From positions 25,905 to 89,904 of the forward strand of contig JAEZRD010000078.1 in assembly GCA_023440975.1 (NCBI GenBank): a stretch of DNA of 64,000 nt, in the 5' to 3' direction. The notes under the pieces were generated by a model that did no database searches, had not been told where the DNA came from, and saw only the letters and a program-made list of their open reading frames with translations. The position numbers and the translations under genes are program-made. Positions 16,694 through 25,347 of this stretch are shown one piece after another; the first letter of the stretch is position 1, and every line of letters begins with the position of its first letter. Source of the stretch: Methanobacteriota archaeon (GTDB lineage: Archaea; Methanobacteriota; Methanobacteria; Methanobacteriales; Methanobacteriaceae).

Positions 16694-18834
16694 TAATCAT
16701 TTTTATTTAAATTCTTATATTTCTCAAGTTCATTTTTAAGAACTTTATATACACTTTCTGCACCAATTAAAGGTTCTTTTATGTCCCATTCTTTAGGATG
16801 TAAAATAAATGGTTTAGTTTGTGTTCCACCTAAACCTCCGTGACTTCCAACTAATTCTTCAAATGCACATATTTCTTCAGTTTCTGGATTATAAAAACTA
16901 TTAACTAAAATATCAGGGGTATATTTGAAGTTACTACTTCTAAGTAAATGTTTGCATGCATTTTCTCCAAAGTCTTTTAGTGGGTTTTCTCCTTCTATTC
17001 TATCTTCTTTTAAATAGTAAACTCCATTGGATCCTATTGCTAAAGGACCAAATTCATAAGAATCTACCAGTATAAATCCAATTCCTTCATGATTTACAAG
17101 TCCAGGTATAAGGTTTGGGAATAATGTTTTTATTTTTTCAAAAGTTAATCTTTCTGAAAATTGGGTCAGGTATATCATAGCAAGATTTCCTGATGCTAAA
17201 ACAATAACTTCTGAGTTTTCAGGTTTTTTAGCTTCAGTTCTATAAATTTTATCCATATTAATATACTCTAATATGTTTCCAGTTTTGTCATTAATGTTAT
17301 CTATACCATTTATAATTGTATCTTTTGTTCTTTCACTAATGTTATCTATACCATTTGAAATACTGTCCCTTGTATCTTTAAATGGTGAAAACATTCTAGA
17401 ATAATATTCATCTGAATCCATGTTACTATACATGGTCATATCCTCAGGTAATAAACTTCTCACATAATTTTCGAAACTAATTCCATATCTTTGTTTAAAT
17501 GTAGCCCCATTTCCTTGTCCATGATCAGATTGTATAACAAATTTATAAGGACGATTTGCATATTTACTTGCTTCTTCTAAACGATTAAATTGTTTATCTA
17601 ATTGTTTTAAACATCTAAATGAATCTTTGTCCCTTATTCCAGAGTGATGTGCTATTTCATCATAACCTAAATAAGTACAATATGCTATATCAATGTCTCC
17701 AACTAAAATATCTCCTATAAGTGTTTCAGTTGTGATTTCTCTAAGTAGAACATTACATCCTGCTCTTGTTGGAATATATGTTAATCCGTGTCTTATACGA
17801 GGCTGGATATTTTTTATCCAGTGGGTTAATTGTGAAATTACTTCTAATATCATATCCCAAAAAAATAATATTATAATACTTGGAATTCTATTAGGGCTTG
17901 AAAAAACATAATACCATGTTGTATTATAAAATTTTTTAATATTTCTTATTTTACTAAATGTGAAAACAACATTGTTTGTGTCTCCAGAGAATAAATTGCA
18001 ACGACTAGCTCCATTATCCACTAGTAATCCTTCACCATTAGATATTCGTTTTTCAATCATTGGAGCATCTAAAAATCCTGTTGAAGTAACTATTTTATTA
18101 TTGTGTTTTTTTTCAACCCATCTGTAAGCTGTAAGATCTTGATTGTTTCCATGTAATATGCCTGCTTGACTTGCACCTGTTTGGCTAGAAAGGTCTGTTT
18201 CCCATTCTGTTACTATGTGAGTTTCTCTTCTAACCCATTTAGATAATGTTGGCATATAACCTTTTAACATTGCTTCTTCAAATATTTCTCTTGCTAATCC
18301 ATCAATTTCTAATATAATCATTCCAGGATAGTTTTTAGTATTTGGATGTCTTCTATTTATATAATCTCGAACTACTGTCCGATAGTATGAACTTTCACTA
18401 TCTAAGGTTAGTGCTGCTGATAAAATGGTTGATATTAATGCCATGCCTATGGGGGTTAAAGCTAGTGCTGGGCCGTTTATTGTTAATCCTGGGGTTATTA
18501 AACTTATTAAGTAAATTAAAAACCCATTCATTAATAATGTACCTATTCCGAACGTGTATACTAAAAATGGTAGGAAAAGTCTTGTTAATATAGGCCAAGT
18601 TAATGCATTAATGAGGGCTAAAACTATTACAACTATTACTGCAGTCTTCCAACTAGTTACTGTTAAACCTAAGTTGGCATTTGCTATTAAAAGAAAACCA
18701 ATTATTTCTCCAACTAAAATTATAATACTTCTTCCTATTTTTTCTCTTGTAGATGTTTGTTCTGGAGTTACTGGTTCGTGAGTAATATAATCCTTTGTTT
18801 CTCGTAGTTTCGGTCTTAAATCTTTAGGTTCCAT
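16690..18834 (-). CDS. Membrane protein: holin-IV-like 4-TM domain fused to alkaline-phosphatase-superfamily domain
   Basis: 714 residues. After a soluble N-terminal tail of about 30 residues come four hydrophobic helices (about 35-145) resembling the mycobacterial phage holin IV/YvlD membrane domain. The rest is a type I phosphodiesterase/alkaline phosphatase-like fold: ILEIDGLAREIFEEA, SSQTGASQAGILHGNN with the nucleophile region, GYDEIAHHSG, and QSDHGQGNGATF as metal ligands. It probably acts on a lipid or glycan phosphate at the membrane; the substrate is unknown. It lies 13 bases downstream of a metallophosphoesterase gene on the same strand, so a shared transcript is likely. Confidence 0.8.
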   Translation of the reverse strand: MEPKDLRPKLRETKDYITHEPVTPEQTSTREKIGRSIIILVGEIIGFLLIANANLGLTVTSWKTAVIVVIVLALINALTWPILTRLFLPFLVYTFGIGTLLMNGFLIYLISLITPGLTINGPALALTPIGMALISTILSAALTLDSESSYYRTVVRDYINRRHPNTKNYPGMIILEIDGLAREIFEEAMLKGYMPTLSKWVRRETHIVTEWETDLSSQTGASQAGILHGNNQDLTAYRWVEKKHNNKIVTSTGFLDAPMIEKRISNGEGLLVDNGASRCNLFSGDTNNVVFTFSKIRNIKKFYNTTWYYVFSSPNRIPSIIILFFWDMILEVISQLTHWIKNIQPRIRHGLTYIPTRAGCNVLLREITTETLIGDILVGDIDIAYCTYLGYDEIAHHSGIRDKDSFRCLKQLDKQFNRLEEASKYANRPYKFVIQSDHGQGNGATFKQRYGISFENYVRSLLPEDMTMYSNMDSDEYYSRMFSPFKDTRDSISNGIDNISERTKDTIINGIDNINDKTGNILEYINMDKIYRTEAKKPENSEVIVLASGNLAMIYLTQFSERLTFEKIKTLFPNLIPGLVNHEGIGFILVDSYEFGPLAIGSNGVYYLKEDRIEGENPLKDFGENACKHLLRSSNFKYTPDILVNSFYNPETEEICAFEELVGSHGGLGGTQTKPFILHPKEWDIKEPLIGAESVYKVLKNELEKYKNLNKNDY

Positions 18835-18847
18835 TATATCTTGTTAT

Positions 18848-19858
18848 TTATTCTCTATTTAATAATTTATTTAGTCCTTTTTCAAACTTCTCATATGTTT
18901 CTGAATTTTTATAAAGGGATTCTATTGATTCTAAACTTAATTCAAGAATATTTGTATTTGGAGTAGTATCCTCTTCTTTCATTTCTTTTTCTTTTCGTTT
19001 TTTATCTTCAACAATTGGACTTTTTAAATGGAATATTGTTATTTCAGGAGGGCAATTAAGTCTGAACCAAAATATATTAGTTCCTAGTCCTTTACTAGTG
19101 TATTGCACCATATTTCCTACTTTATATTTTCCAACTGGATATTTTTTGGAGTAAGAACCTCTAAATAATGTGGTGTTAATTCCTGGGATTATGAACTGTC
19201 CTCCATGTGAATGTCCGGAGATTTGTAAACTAAATTTTTTAGTAAGTGAACTTAAATCTGCAAAATCCGGTTCATGGGCAAGTAAAATAGCAGCACTATT
19301 ATCGGGAATCTTTTTTAAAACTTTTTCAAGATTATCTTCCCCAACCATCATACTATCCACACCAGCAATATAAAGTTCATGTCTTCTTTTTCTTAGAATA
19401 TAAACATCATTGCTAATGTTTTTAATACTAGCATTTTTTAGAATTTTTTTTATTTTTTGTGGATTTAACCAATGGTCATGATTTCCAAGAACAGCAAGTG
19501 AAATATCTTTAACTTCTAATCTTTTTAAAGATTTTTCCAAATCATCTTTCACATCATCTAATTTATATGATACATAATCCCCAGTTAAAGTAACCATATC
19601 AGGGGAATGTGAATTTACTATATCAACTACTCCATCTAAATATTCAGGTGTCATCCATTGTCCTAAGTGGATGTCACATAAGTTAATAATTTTATAATTA
19701 TGAAATATAGGATCTAGATTTTTTATTTCAATATCAATATTTATTATTTCAAAGTCATCAGGGTCGAATTTTGGATTTTTAACTTTTTCTCTAGTTGTAG
19801 TCATAACTTCTTGGATAGTTTGACGTGCCCCTAATGCTGTTGGTTTTTTTTCACTCAA
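18848..19858 (-). CDS. Calcineurin-like metallophosphoesterase
   Basis: 336 residues. The metal motifs of the YkuE/lipid-A-phosphatase-like group are in order: NLCDIHLGQ, TGDYVSY, LGNHDHW, LAHEPDF and ISGHSHGGQF. There is no N-terminal membrane helix; a charged helical C-terminal tail of about 70 residues (KKRKEKEMKEEDT) follows. Start is TTG (complement of 19856-19858) with GTGAT five bases upstream. It is cotranscribed with the holin/phosphatase fusion and probably works on the same class of substrate. Which phosphoester is unknown. Confidence 0.85.
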   Translation of the reverse strand: MSEKKPTALGARQTIQEVMTTTREKVKNPKFDPDDFEIINIDIEIKNLDPIFHNYKIINLCDIHLGQWMTPEYLDGVVDIVNSHSPDMVTLTGDYVSYKLDDVKDDLEKSLKRLEVKDISLAVLGNHDHWLNPQKIKKILKNASIKNISNDVYILRKRRHELYIAGVDSMMVGEDNLEKVLKKIPDNSAAILLAHEPDFADLSSLTKKFSLQISGHSHGGQFIIPGINTTLFRGSYSKKYPVGKYKVGNMVQYTSKGLGTNIFWFRLNCPPEITIFHLKSPIVEDKKRKEKEMKEEDTTPNTNILELSLESIESLYKNSETYEKFEKGLNKLLNRE

Positions 19859-19984
19859 TTAAATCACTGTTGGTAAAATTTATATTAATAATAAAATACT
19901 TTTTTTTGTTTAAGTAAGTATATATTTTGTATACTTTAATTTTTTCTATAATTTCTTATATTAAGAAATTCATAATGAATATTC

Positions 19985-21184
19985 ATGTTAGTAAATACAG
20001 ATTTACATATTCATAGTTGTTTTTCAATGGCAACATCCAAAGATATGTTAATTGATAATATAGCACCTAAAAGTAAAGAAAAAGGTTTACAACTTGTAGG
20101 TACAGGTGATGCATTTCATCCAACTTGGTTAAATATTATTGAAGAAAGTACAACTTATAGTGGTGATGGAATATATTCTAAAAAGGATTGTGATTTTATT
20201 TTAACTACTGAAGTTGAAGGTAAAAATAAAATTCATCATTTAATATTTATACCAACAATGGAAATCGCAAGGGAGTTATCAGATAAATTAGTTTCAAAAA
20301 ATAAAACAAGTGATGGAAGACCAAGAACTAAAATGGATGGTGCTGAAATTTTAGACTTAGTAAAAGAATATGATTGTATGATAGGTCCAGCGCATGCTTT
20401 TACTCCTTGGACTGGAATGTATAAATCATTTGATAGTATTTATGATTGTTATGATAAGAAACCAGATTTTGTTGAGCTTGGTCTATCTGCAGATACAAAT
20501 ATGGCAGATACAGTAAGTGAACTTCAAGATTTTGTTTTTCTTTCAAATTCAGATGCACATTCTCCATGGCCTCATCGTTTAGGTAGAGAGTTTAATCAAA
20601 TAGAAATGGATGATATTTCTTATTCTTCTCTTCAAAAAGCTATAAAAAATAAAAAAGTTGTAAAAAATTATGGTTTATTACCTAATCTTGGAAAATATCA
20701 TATGACTGCTTGTACAAAATGTCATAAGTTAATAGATCCTGAAATAGCTAAAGAAAATAAAATGAAGTGTAGCAGTTGTGGAGGGCGTATTAAGAAAGGT
20801 GTGGATTATAGAATAAGTGAAATTTCAACTTGGGATCAACCTCATCATCCTAATCATCGTCCAGAGTATATTCATTTGATGCCTATGGCTGAAATAATAA
20901 GTATGATTTATGATAAAGGGGTTACAACAAAATTTGTTCAAGGTAAATGGCAGAACTTAATTGATGAATTTGGTCCTGAAATTAAAATATTAATAGATAC
21001 ACCTACAGAAGATATTGAAAAAATTGATTCTGAAACTGCTAAGGCTATTGAAGCATTTAGAAATAGAACTATAGATGTTATTCCTGGTGGTGGAGGTAAA
21101 TATGGTGAAATATCTTTTGATCAAAAGTTAACTCCTAGAGAATCTGAAAATAAAGATGATCGTGTTACATTAGATAATTTTTAA
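19985..21184 (+). CDS. Endonuclease Q (EndoQ), PHP-domain DNA repair nuclease
   Basis: 399 residues. The N-terminal PHP domain has TDLHIHSCFS, TGDAFHPTW, GPAHAFTPW and SNSDAHSPWPHRLG as metal ligands. A zinc module CTKCHK...CSSCGG (about residues 240-263) and the conserved tail (VIPGGGGKYGEI) follow. EndoQ cleaves DNA 5' of deaminated bases or abasic sites. No ribosome-binding site precedes ATG 19985; a TATA-like TTATATTA at 19956-19963 lies about 25 bases upstream, so the mRNA is probably leaderless. Confidence 0.88.
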   Translation: MLVNTDLHIHSCFSMATSKDMLIDNIAPKSKEKGLQLVGTGDAFHPTWLNIIEESTTYSGDGIYSKKDCDFILTTEVEGKNKIHHLIFIPTMEIARELSDKLVSKNKTSDGRPRTKMDGAEILDLVKEYDCMIGPAHAFTPWTGMYKSFDSIYDCYDKKPDFVELGLSADTNMADTVSELQDFVFLSNSDAHSPWPHRLGREFNQIEMDDISYSSLQKAIKNKKVVKNYGLLPNLGKYHMTACTKCHKLIDPEIAKENKMKCSSCGGRIKKGVDYRISEISTWDQPHHPNHRPEYIHLMPMAEIISMIYDKGVTTKFVQGKWQNLIDEFGPEIKILIDTPTEDIEKIDSETAKAIEAFRNRTIDVIPGGGGKYGEISFDQKLTPRESENKDDRVTLDNF

Positions 21185-21192
21185 AAATTTTA

Positions 21193-21220
21193 TTAAAGCT
21201 AAATGTTTATTTAGCTTTAA
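21193..21220. terminator. Bidirectional terminator between endoQ and the P-type ATPase
   Basis: TTAAAGCTAAAT (21193-21204) and its perfect complement ATTTAGCTTTAA (21209-21220) form a 12-bp stem with a 4-base loop. The stem overlaps the final codons of the ATPase, and A/T runs lie on both sides. Confidence 0.65.
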
Positions 21221-23264
21221 CAAGTTTTGTATTTTGGATTGCTGAAGTTTCAATTATTGGTTTGTATCCAGCTAATCTTAGAGCGTTACCTACAACGATT
21301 AATGTTAAACCCATATCTCCAATAATAACTGCTTCCCATAAACTTACAAATCCTGCTATTCCTAAGATAGCTAATAATGCTTTAATAGTTATTGTTGCAG
21401 TGATATTTTCTTTGACTATGGTCATTGTTTTTTTAGCTAATTTAATTACATAATTTATTTTACTTATGTCATCATTCATTAGGACGATGTCTCCAGTTTC
21501 TACAGCTACATCAGCTCCTCCCATACCCATAGCTATTCCAACATTTGCTCTTGCAAGTGAGGGGGTGTCATTAACACCATCTCCCACCATTGCAACATCT
21601 TGGTGTTGATTTATTACTTCTTCAACAATATTGACTTTTTCTTCAGGTAATAGGTTACTATAATAATTATCTAAACCTATTTTGGATGCTACATTTGAGG
21701 CAATTTGATCATTATCCCCTGTAAGCATCATTGTTTTAATATTGTACTTTTTAAGTTCTTTTATGGTTGTTGCACTATTTTCACGGATTTTGTCTGATAA
21801 ATTAATAATTCCTAAGATATTTTTTTGATTACCTATTATTACACTTGTTTTTCCTATAATATTGTTTTTAATTTTAAGTTTTTCAATTTCAGCATTTAAT
21901 TCAGGATAATCATTGAATAAATCTTGTTTACCAATATAATAATTTATATGATTTATGTTACCTTCTAATCCTTTACCGGATATTGATTTAAAATTTGTAA
22001 CATCTATTAAATTTATTTCATTGTTATGTGTATATTCATTAAATGCATTTGCTATAGGATGTTTTGATTGGTTTTCTAAACTGCATGCAATTGTTATCAC
22101 ATCATTTTTATTGAAATTTTCATTAGTAATTATAGATTGTATTTCTAAATTTCCTTCAGTTAATGTTCCTGTTTTATCAAATAATATTGCTTTAATTCTA
22201 TTTAATTCTTCTATATATTCTCCACCTTTAATGATTACACCATTTTCAGTTCCTGCAGTTAATGCTGATACCATAGAAACGGGTGTAGATATTACTAATG
22301 CACATGGACATGATATAACTAGAAGTACTAATGCTCTATATATCCATTCATTTAATGGTTGTCTAAAAATGATTGTAGGAATTATCGCTACTAGTACTGC
22401 TAAACCTACGACAAGGGGAGTATAATAAGTTGCGAATTTATCAACAATTAGGTTAACATGAGCTTTTTTATCTTCGGATTCTTTAATAAGATCAACAATT
22501 TTTGCAAATATTGTATTTTCTGATGATTTTGTAACATTTATTTCAACATAACCTTCTTCATTAATGGTAGAGGCATATACTTCATCACCTATTTTTTTAT
22601 TCACTGCTAAACTTTCTCCAGTAATTGATGCTTGGTTAACAGTGGTGTTTCCTATGGATATTATCCCATCTACAGGAATTTTATCTCCTGGTTTAACAAC
22701 TACAGTATCTCCTATCTTTACATTTTTAATGTCTATTTCTAGTTCTTTTCCGTCTTTTTTTATTGTTGCTTTATTTGGGCTTAATTTTATTAAGTTTGCT
22801 ATTGATTTTTTTGATTTATCTAATGATAAATCTTCAATGTATTCTGCTAAGTAATATAAAAGCATTAGCATACCCCCTTCTGCTCCATCACCTAAAAGAA
22901 ATGCCCCTGCTGTTGCAACTGTAATTAAAAATTCAATTTTAATTTTTCCTTTTAATAAGGATTCTAATCCTTCTTCTATAATACTGTGCCCTATGAATAT
23001 TACTTCAATTAATAGGATAATCTGTGAAATGGTATTTGAGGAAATTCCTACAATTTGGAAGTTTACAAATTTGTTTATATAAATTCCGATTCCAAGTATT
23101 ATTGCTCCAATAATCATTATATATATTGGTTTTTTAGAATTTTCTTGATTTTCTTCTATATTTTCAAGTAGTCCTGATTCACATGCACAACTGTCATGGT
23201 CACAACATGTATTTTCATGATCATGATGATTGTGTTCTTCAGGATTATGGGAGTTATTTTTCAT
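21207..23264 (-). CDS. Zn2+/Cd2+/Pb2+-type heavy metal P1B ATPase
   Basis: 685 residues. A His/Cys-rich N-terminal tail (HNHHDH, TCCDHDSCAC) is followed by transmembrane helices, the actuator TGES, the CPC motif (SCPCALV) in the metal helix, the phosphorylation site DKTGTLTEG, and TGDN and GDGVNDTPSLA hinge motifs. It exports soft divalent metals across the cytoplasmic membrane. No HMA domain precedes the first helix; the tail replaces it. Its start lies 11 bases inside the upstream arsR-type gene, so the pump is under that repressor. CPC plus the CadC-like sensor favours Zn/Cd/Pb over Cu. Confidence 0.93.
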   Translation of the reverse strand: MKNNSHNPEEHNHHDHENTCCDHDSCACESGLLENIEENQENSKKPIYIMIIGAIILGIGIYINKFVNFQIVGISSNTISQIILLIEVIFIGHSIIEEGLESLLKGKIKIEFLITVATAGAFLLGDGAEGGMLMLLYYLAEYIEDLSLDKSKKSIANLIKLSPNKATIKKDGKELEIDIKNVKIGDTVVVKPGDKIPVDGIISIGNTTVNQASITGESLAVNKKIGDEVYASTINEEGYVEINVTKSSENTIFAKIVDLIKESEDKKAHVNLIVDKFATYYTPLVVGLAVLVAIIPTIIFRQPLNEWIYRALVLLVISCPCALVISTPVSMVSALTAGTENGVIIKGGEYIEELNRIKAILFDKTGTLTEGNLEIQSIITNENFNKNDVITIACSLENQSKHPIANAFNEYTHNNEINLIDVTNFKSISGKGLEGNINHINYYIGKQDLFNDYPELNAEIEKLKIKNNIIGKTSVIIGNQKNILGIINLSDKIRENSATTIKELKKYNIKTMMLTGDNDQIASNVASKIGLDNYYSNLLPEEKVNIVEEVINQHQDVAMVGDGVNDTPSLARANVGIAMGMGGADVAVETGDIVLMNDDISKINYVIKLAKKTMTIVKENITATITIKALLAILGIAGFVSLWEAVIIGDMGLTLIVVGNALRLAGYKPIIETSAIQNTKLVKAK

Positions 23265-23604
23265 AGTTTTCCGCTTCTTTTATTAAATTAATTATTTTCC
23301 CATTGTTTAATGAATAAAAAACTCTTTTATTTTTTTTTCTGAATTTTACAATATCATTGTTTCTTAAGAGTCTAAGTTGATGTGAGATACTTGATTGGCT
23401 CATGTCTAGAAGTAGTGATAATTCACATACACATAGTTCTTCATGTTCTAGTGCAGATATTATTCGTACTCTGTTGAAGTCTCCAAGTAGTTTGAATAGT
23501 TTTGCTACTTCATTGTAGGTTTCATCTTCTTCAAGTTTATGATTTACTGCTTCTAGTAAATCTTCTCTTATACTCTTAATTTCACAAATATTTTCTTCAC
23601 TCAT
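23254..23604 (-). CDS. ArsR/SmtB-family metal-sensing repressor, CadC-like
   Basis: 116 residues with a winged helix and recognition helix LDMSQSSISHQLRLL. The ELCVCEL segment has the CxC pair of CadC-type Cd/Pb sensors, and an early Cys (NICEI) matches the third CadC thiol. The C-terminal YSLNNGKI beta wing is typical. It precedes and overlaps the P-type ATPase gene. The operator lies across its own start codon and the TATA box is about 25 bases upstream of ATG, implying autoregulated, leaderless transcription. Confidence 0.9.
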   Translation of the reverse strand: MSEENICEIKSIREDLLEAVNHKLEEDETYNEVAKLFKLLGDFNRVRIISALEHEELCVCELSLLLDMSQSSISHQLRLLRNNDIVKFRKKNKRVFYSLNNGKIINLIKEAENYEK

Positions 23605-23634
23605 ATGAATATCTATTCATATGTACATATATAA
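23602..23634 (-). promoter_or_regulatory. Operator and TATA box of the metal-resistance operon
   Basis: CATATGAATA (23602-23611) and TATTCATATG (23614-23623) form a perfect 10-bp inverted repeat with a 2-base centre, including the arsR-type ATG (complement of 23602-23604). On the minus strand CTTTATATATG (about 23625-23635) is a TATA box placing transcription start at or next to that ATG. Confidence 0.75.
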
Positions 23635-23680
23635 AGGTTTCCATAAATTGAAAAAAATATTATAAATATTAAAAAAAGGA

Positions 23681-23744
23681 TTTGATAAAAAAAGTTTTTT
23701 TTTAAAATTATTGATATAGAAAAATCAAATTTGATAAAAAAAGT
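23681..23744. repeat. 15-bp direct repeat TTTGATAAAAAAAGT
   Basis: TTTGATAAAAAAAGT occurs at 23681-23695 and 23730-23744 in the 250-base spacer between the arsR-type promoter and tRNA-Arg. Two copies only; function unknown. Confidence 0.4.
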
Positions 23745-23853
23745 ATAATTAAATTTAGAATATAATCTTAAAAATTTTATATTTAATTTTTTTAAAATAT
23801 TTAATATTATTAAATTGATTAAAAATTAAATAATACTTGTAAAAATAGTATTT

Positions 23854-23930
<77 letters not shown>

Positions 23931-24049
23931 TCATTAACAAGATATATATGTATTTGTATCTTTTAGTATATATAGATAACTATTAAAATTCATAGTTAAA
24001 AAAATTATAATTGTTCTTTTTTTAAAAAAAAGTTTAAAATTATTTATTA

Positions 24050-24068
24050 ACTAATCATCATGATTAGT
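24050..24068 (-). terminator. Terminator of the Ser/Gly-rich protein gene
   Basis: ACTAATCA (24050-24057) and TGATTAGT (24061-24068) form an 8-bp stem with a 3-base loop just past the stop of the leftward gene. A T-rich run follows on the minus strand. Confidence 0.5.
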
Positions 24069-24086
24069 CAATAAAAATGTTTAATT

Positions 24087-24689
24087 TTATCCTTCTCCAA
24101 TTTCAGTTCCATTACCATCAAGTACGATAACATCTACAGTTTTTCCATTTGCGTTATGGATATAACAATACCATTCATTATTTTTCCAGACTGCAGATGA
24201 GACATAACATCCTTGTTCTTCAACATATTGAGAAGCTATTTCAATTGCTTTATCGGAAGTTATATTACTAGTGGTTTTATGGGTAGTATTATGGTTTGAG
24301 ATGACTCCGCTTCCTGAGTGTGAGTTACTTCCACTTGATCCGCTAGAGGATCCTGAGTTTGATCCGCCACTTATTCCACTAGAGGATCCTGAGCCACTTC
24401 CACTTGATCCACTAGAGGATCCTGAACCAGCATTACTTGTGCCTGAGTTAACTCCATTAGATCCTGAACTAGCTGATCCACTTGAAGAACTACCTGCGTT
24501 GTTAGTGTCTGTTGCTTGTGTGGTATTATTTCCTAATCCATTACCAGCACTAGCAAGAGAATTTGCTGAAGGTGTAAATCCCGCAAGATCGGAAAATGCA
24601 TTATCAGGGTTAGTTAATCCATAAGCTGTAACTCCTGCTGCAATACAAAGTACAATAATTACGGAGATAATTATATTTGCATGTTCCAT
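24087..24689 (-). CDS. Membrane-anchored secreted protein with Ser/Gly-rich linker and PepSY-like C terminus
   Basis: 200 residues. One N-terminal transmembrane helix (about residues 5-25) is followed by a Thr/Asn-rich part, then about 75 residues of almost pure Ser/Gly/Asn (60-135), then a folded C-terminal domain of about 55 residues (DKAIEIASQYVEEQGCYVSS, AVWKNNEWYCYIHN, VIVLDGNGTEIGEG) resembling a PepSY repeat. The linker is encoded by repeats containing AGAGGATCCTGA. The domain probably faces the cell wall, and the linker spans pseudomurein. No enzyme motif is seen. Confidence 0.7.
   Translation of the reverse strand: MEHANIIISVIIVLCIAAGVTAYGLTNPDNAFSDLAGFTPSANSLASAGNGLGNNTTQATDTNNAGSSSSGSASSGSNGVNSGTSNAGSGSSSGSSGSGSGSSSGISGGSNSGSSSGSSGSNSHSGSGVISNHNTTHKTTSNITSDKAIEIASQYVEEQGCYVSSAVWKNNEWYCYIHNANGKTVDVIVLDGNGTEIGEG
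24340..24426 (-). repeat. Tandem 18-base repeats within the Ser/Gly linker
   Basis: CCRCTAGAGGATCCTGAR occurs at 24340-24357, 24376-24393 and 24409-24426, spaced 36 and 33 bases, in frame. It encodes SGSS/SSSG units, so copy number changes would lengthen or shorten the linker without frameshift. Confidence 0.7.
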
Positions 24690-25347
24690 TTTTGATTCGC
24701 CTCTTTTACTAGTAATTAAAATATCTTATAAGTTATATTTTTAGCTTATAACATATTGTAACCATAAAACTTTGGTTTATTTATTAAAAGTTTTTGAATT
24801 AATAAAATTTTCTGTTTTAATATTTTTTTAAAACATTAGTTAAGAGTTTGTTTTGTTATTTTTTTAAAGATTTTAAGTTAAATGATTAAAAAAATGAAAA
24901 AATTTTAGTGGTAGAAATTTTATTAATAATATATTATTATATGTTTACTTTAATAAAGATATTGTTTTCTATTATTACAAATTTTAATTTTTATAAATTT
25001 TTGTGGTGTTAATTATGTAAATATTAATAACTATTATTATTGTAATATTTTATTTTATTTCTAAAATGCTTCATTAATATATAGTTTTATGAATAATTGG
25101 TTAATAATATCTATTTTTATTAATATACTAATTTAATTAATTTAATCAATTTTTTAAATAATAACAATTATTATTTTAATTTTTCTTAAAATTCTTAATG
25201 TTTTATTAATAGAATTTACTCAATTCAATTCTATTATAATATATAAACCTTTCTTTTTGGTTCAAAACATAAGTTTATTAATACTATTTAATTTAAATAA
25301 TAATTGTTAGTTTCTAAAATTTTTTTAAAAAATAAGAGGTGACACAT
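24690..25347 (+). promoter_or_regulatory. Long intergenic region upstream of frhA with promoter
   Basis: About 650 A/T-rich bases with no convincing gene. TATATAAA at about 25239-25246 is a good TATA box, placing transcript start near 25270 and leaving a leader of about 75 bases. AAATAATAA (25156-25164) and TTATTATTT (25168-25176) form a 9-bp inverted repeat upstream of it, a possible regulator site. A degenerate relative of the TTTTCAAATGCT element lies near 25058-25085. The rest shows nothing definite. Confidence 0.5.

Noticed and set aside
16690..18834. Phage holin domain as a sign of a prophage
   Set aside because: The domain is fused to a large phosphatase domain, no other phage genes are near, and the family is common in cellular membrane proteins.
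23681..23744. Possible CRISPR-like repeats
   Set aside because: Only two 15-base A-rich copies, and no spacer pattern or cas genes.
24942..25019. 23-codon frame in the frhA upstream region
   Set aside because: No ribosome-binding site, composition like the surrounding noncoding DNA, and no motif.
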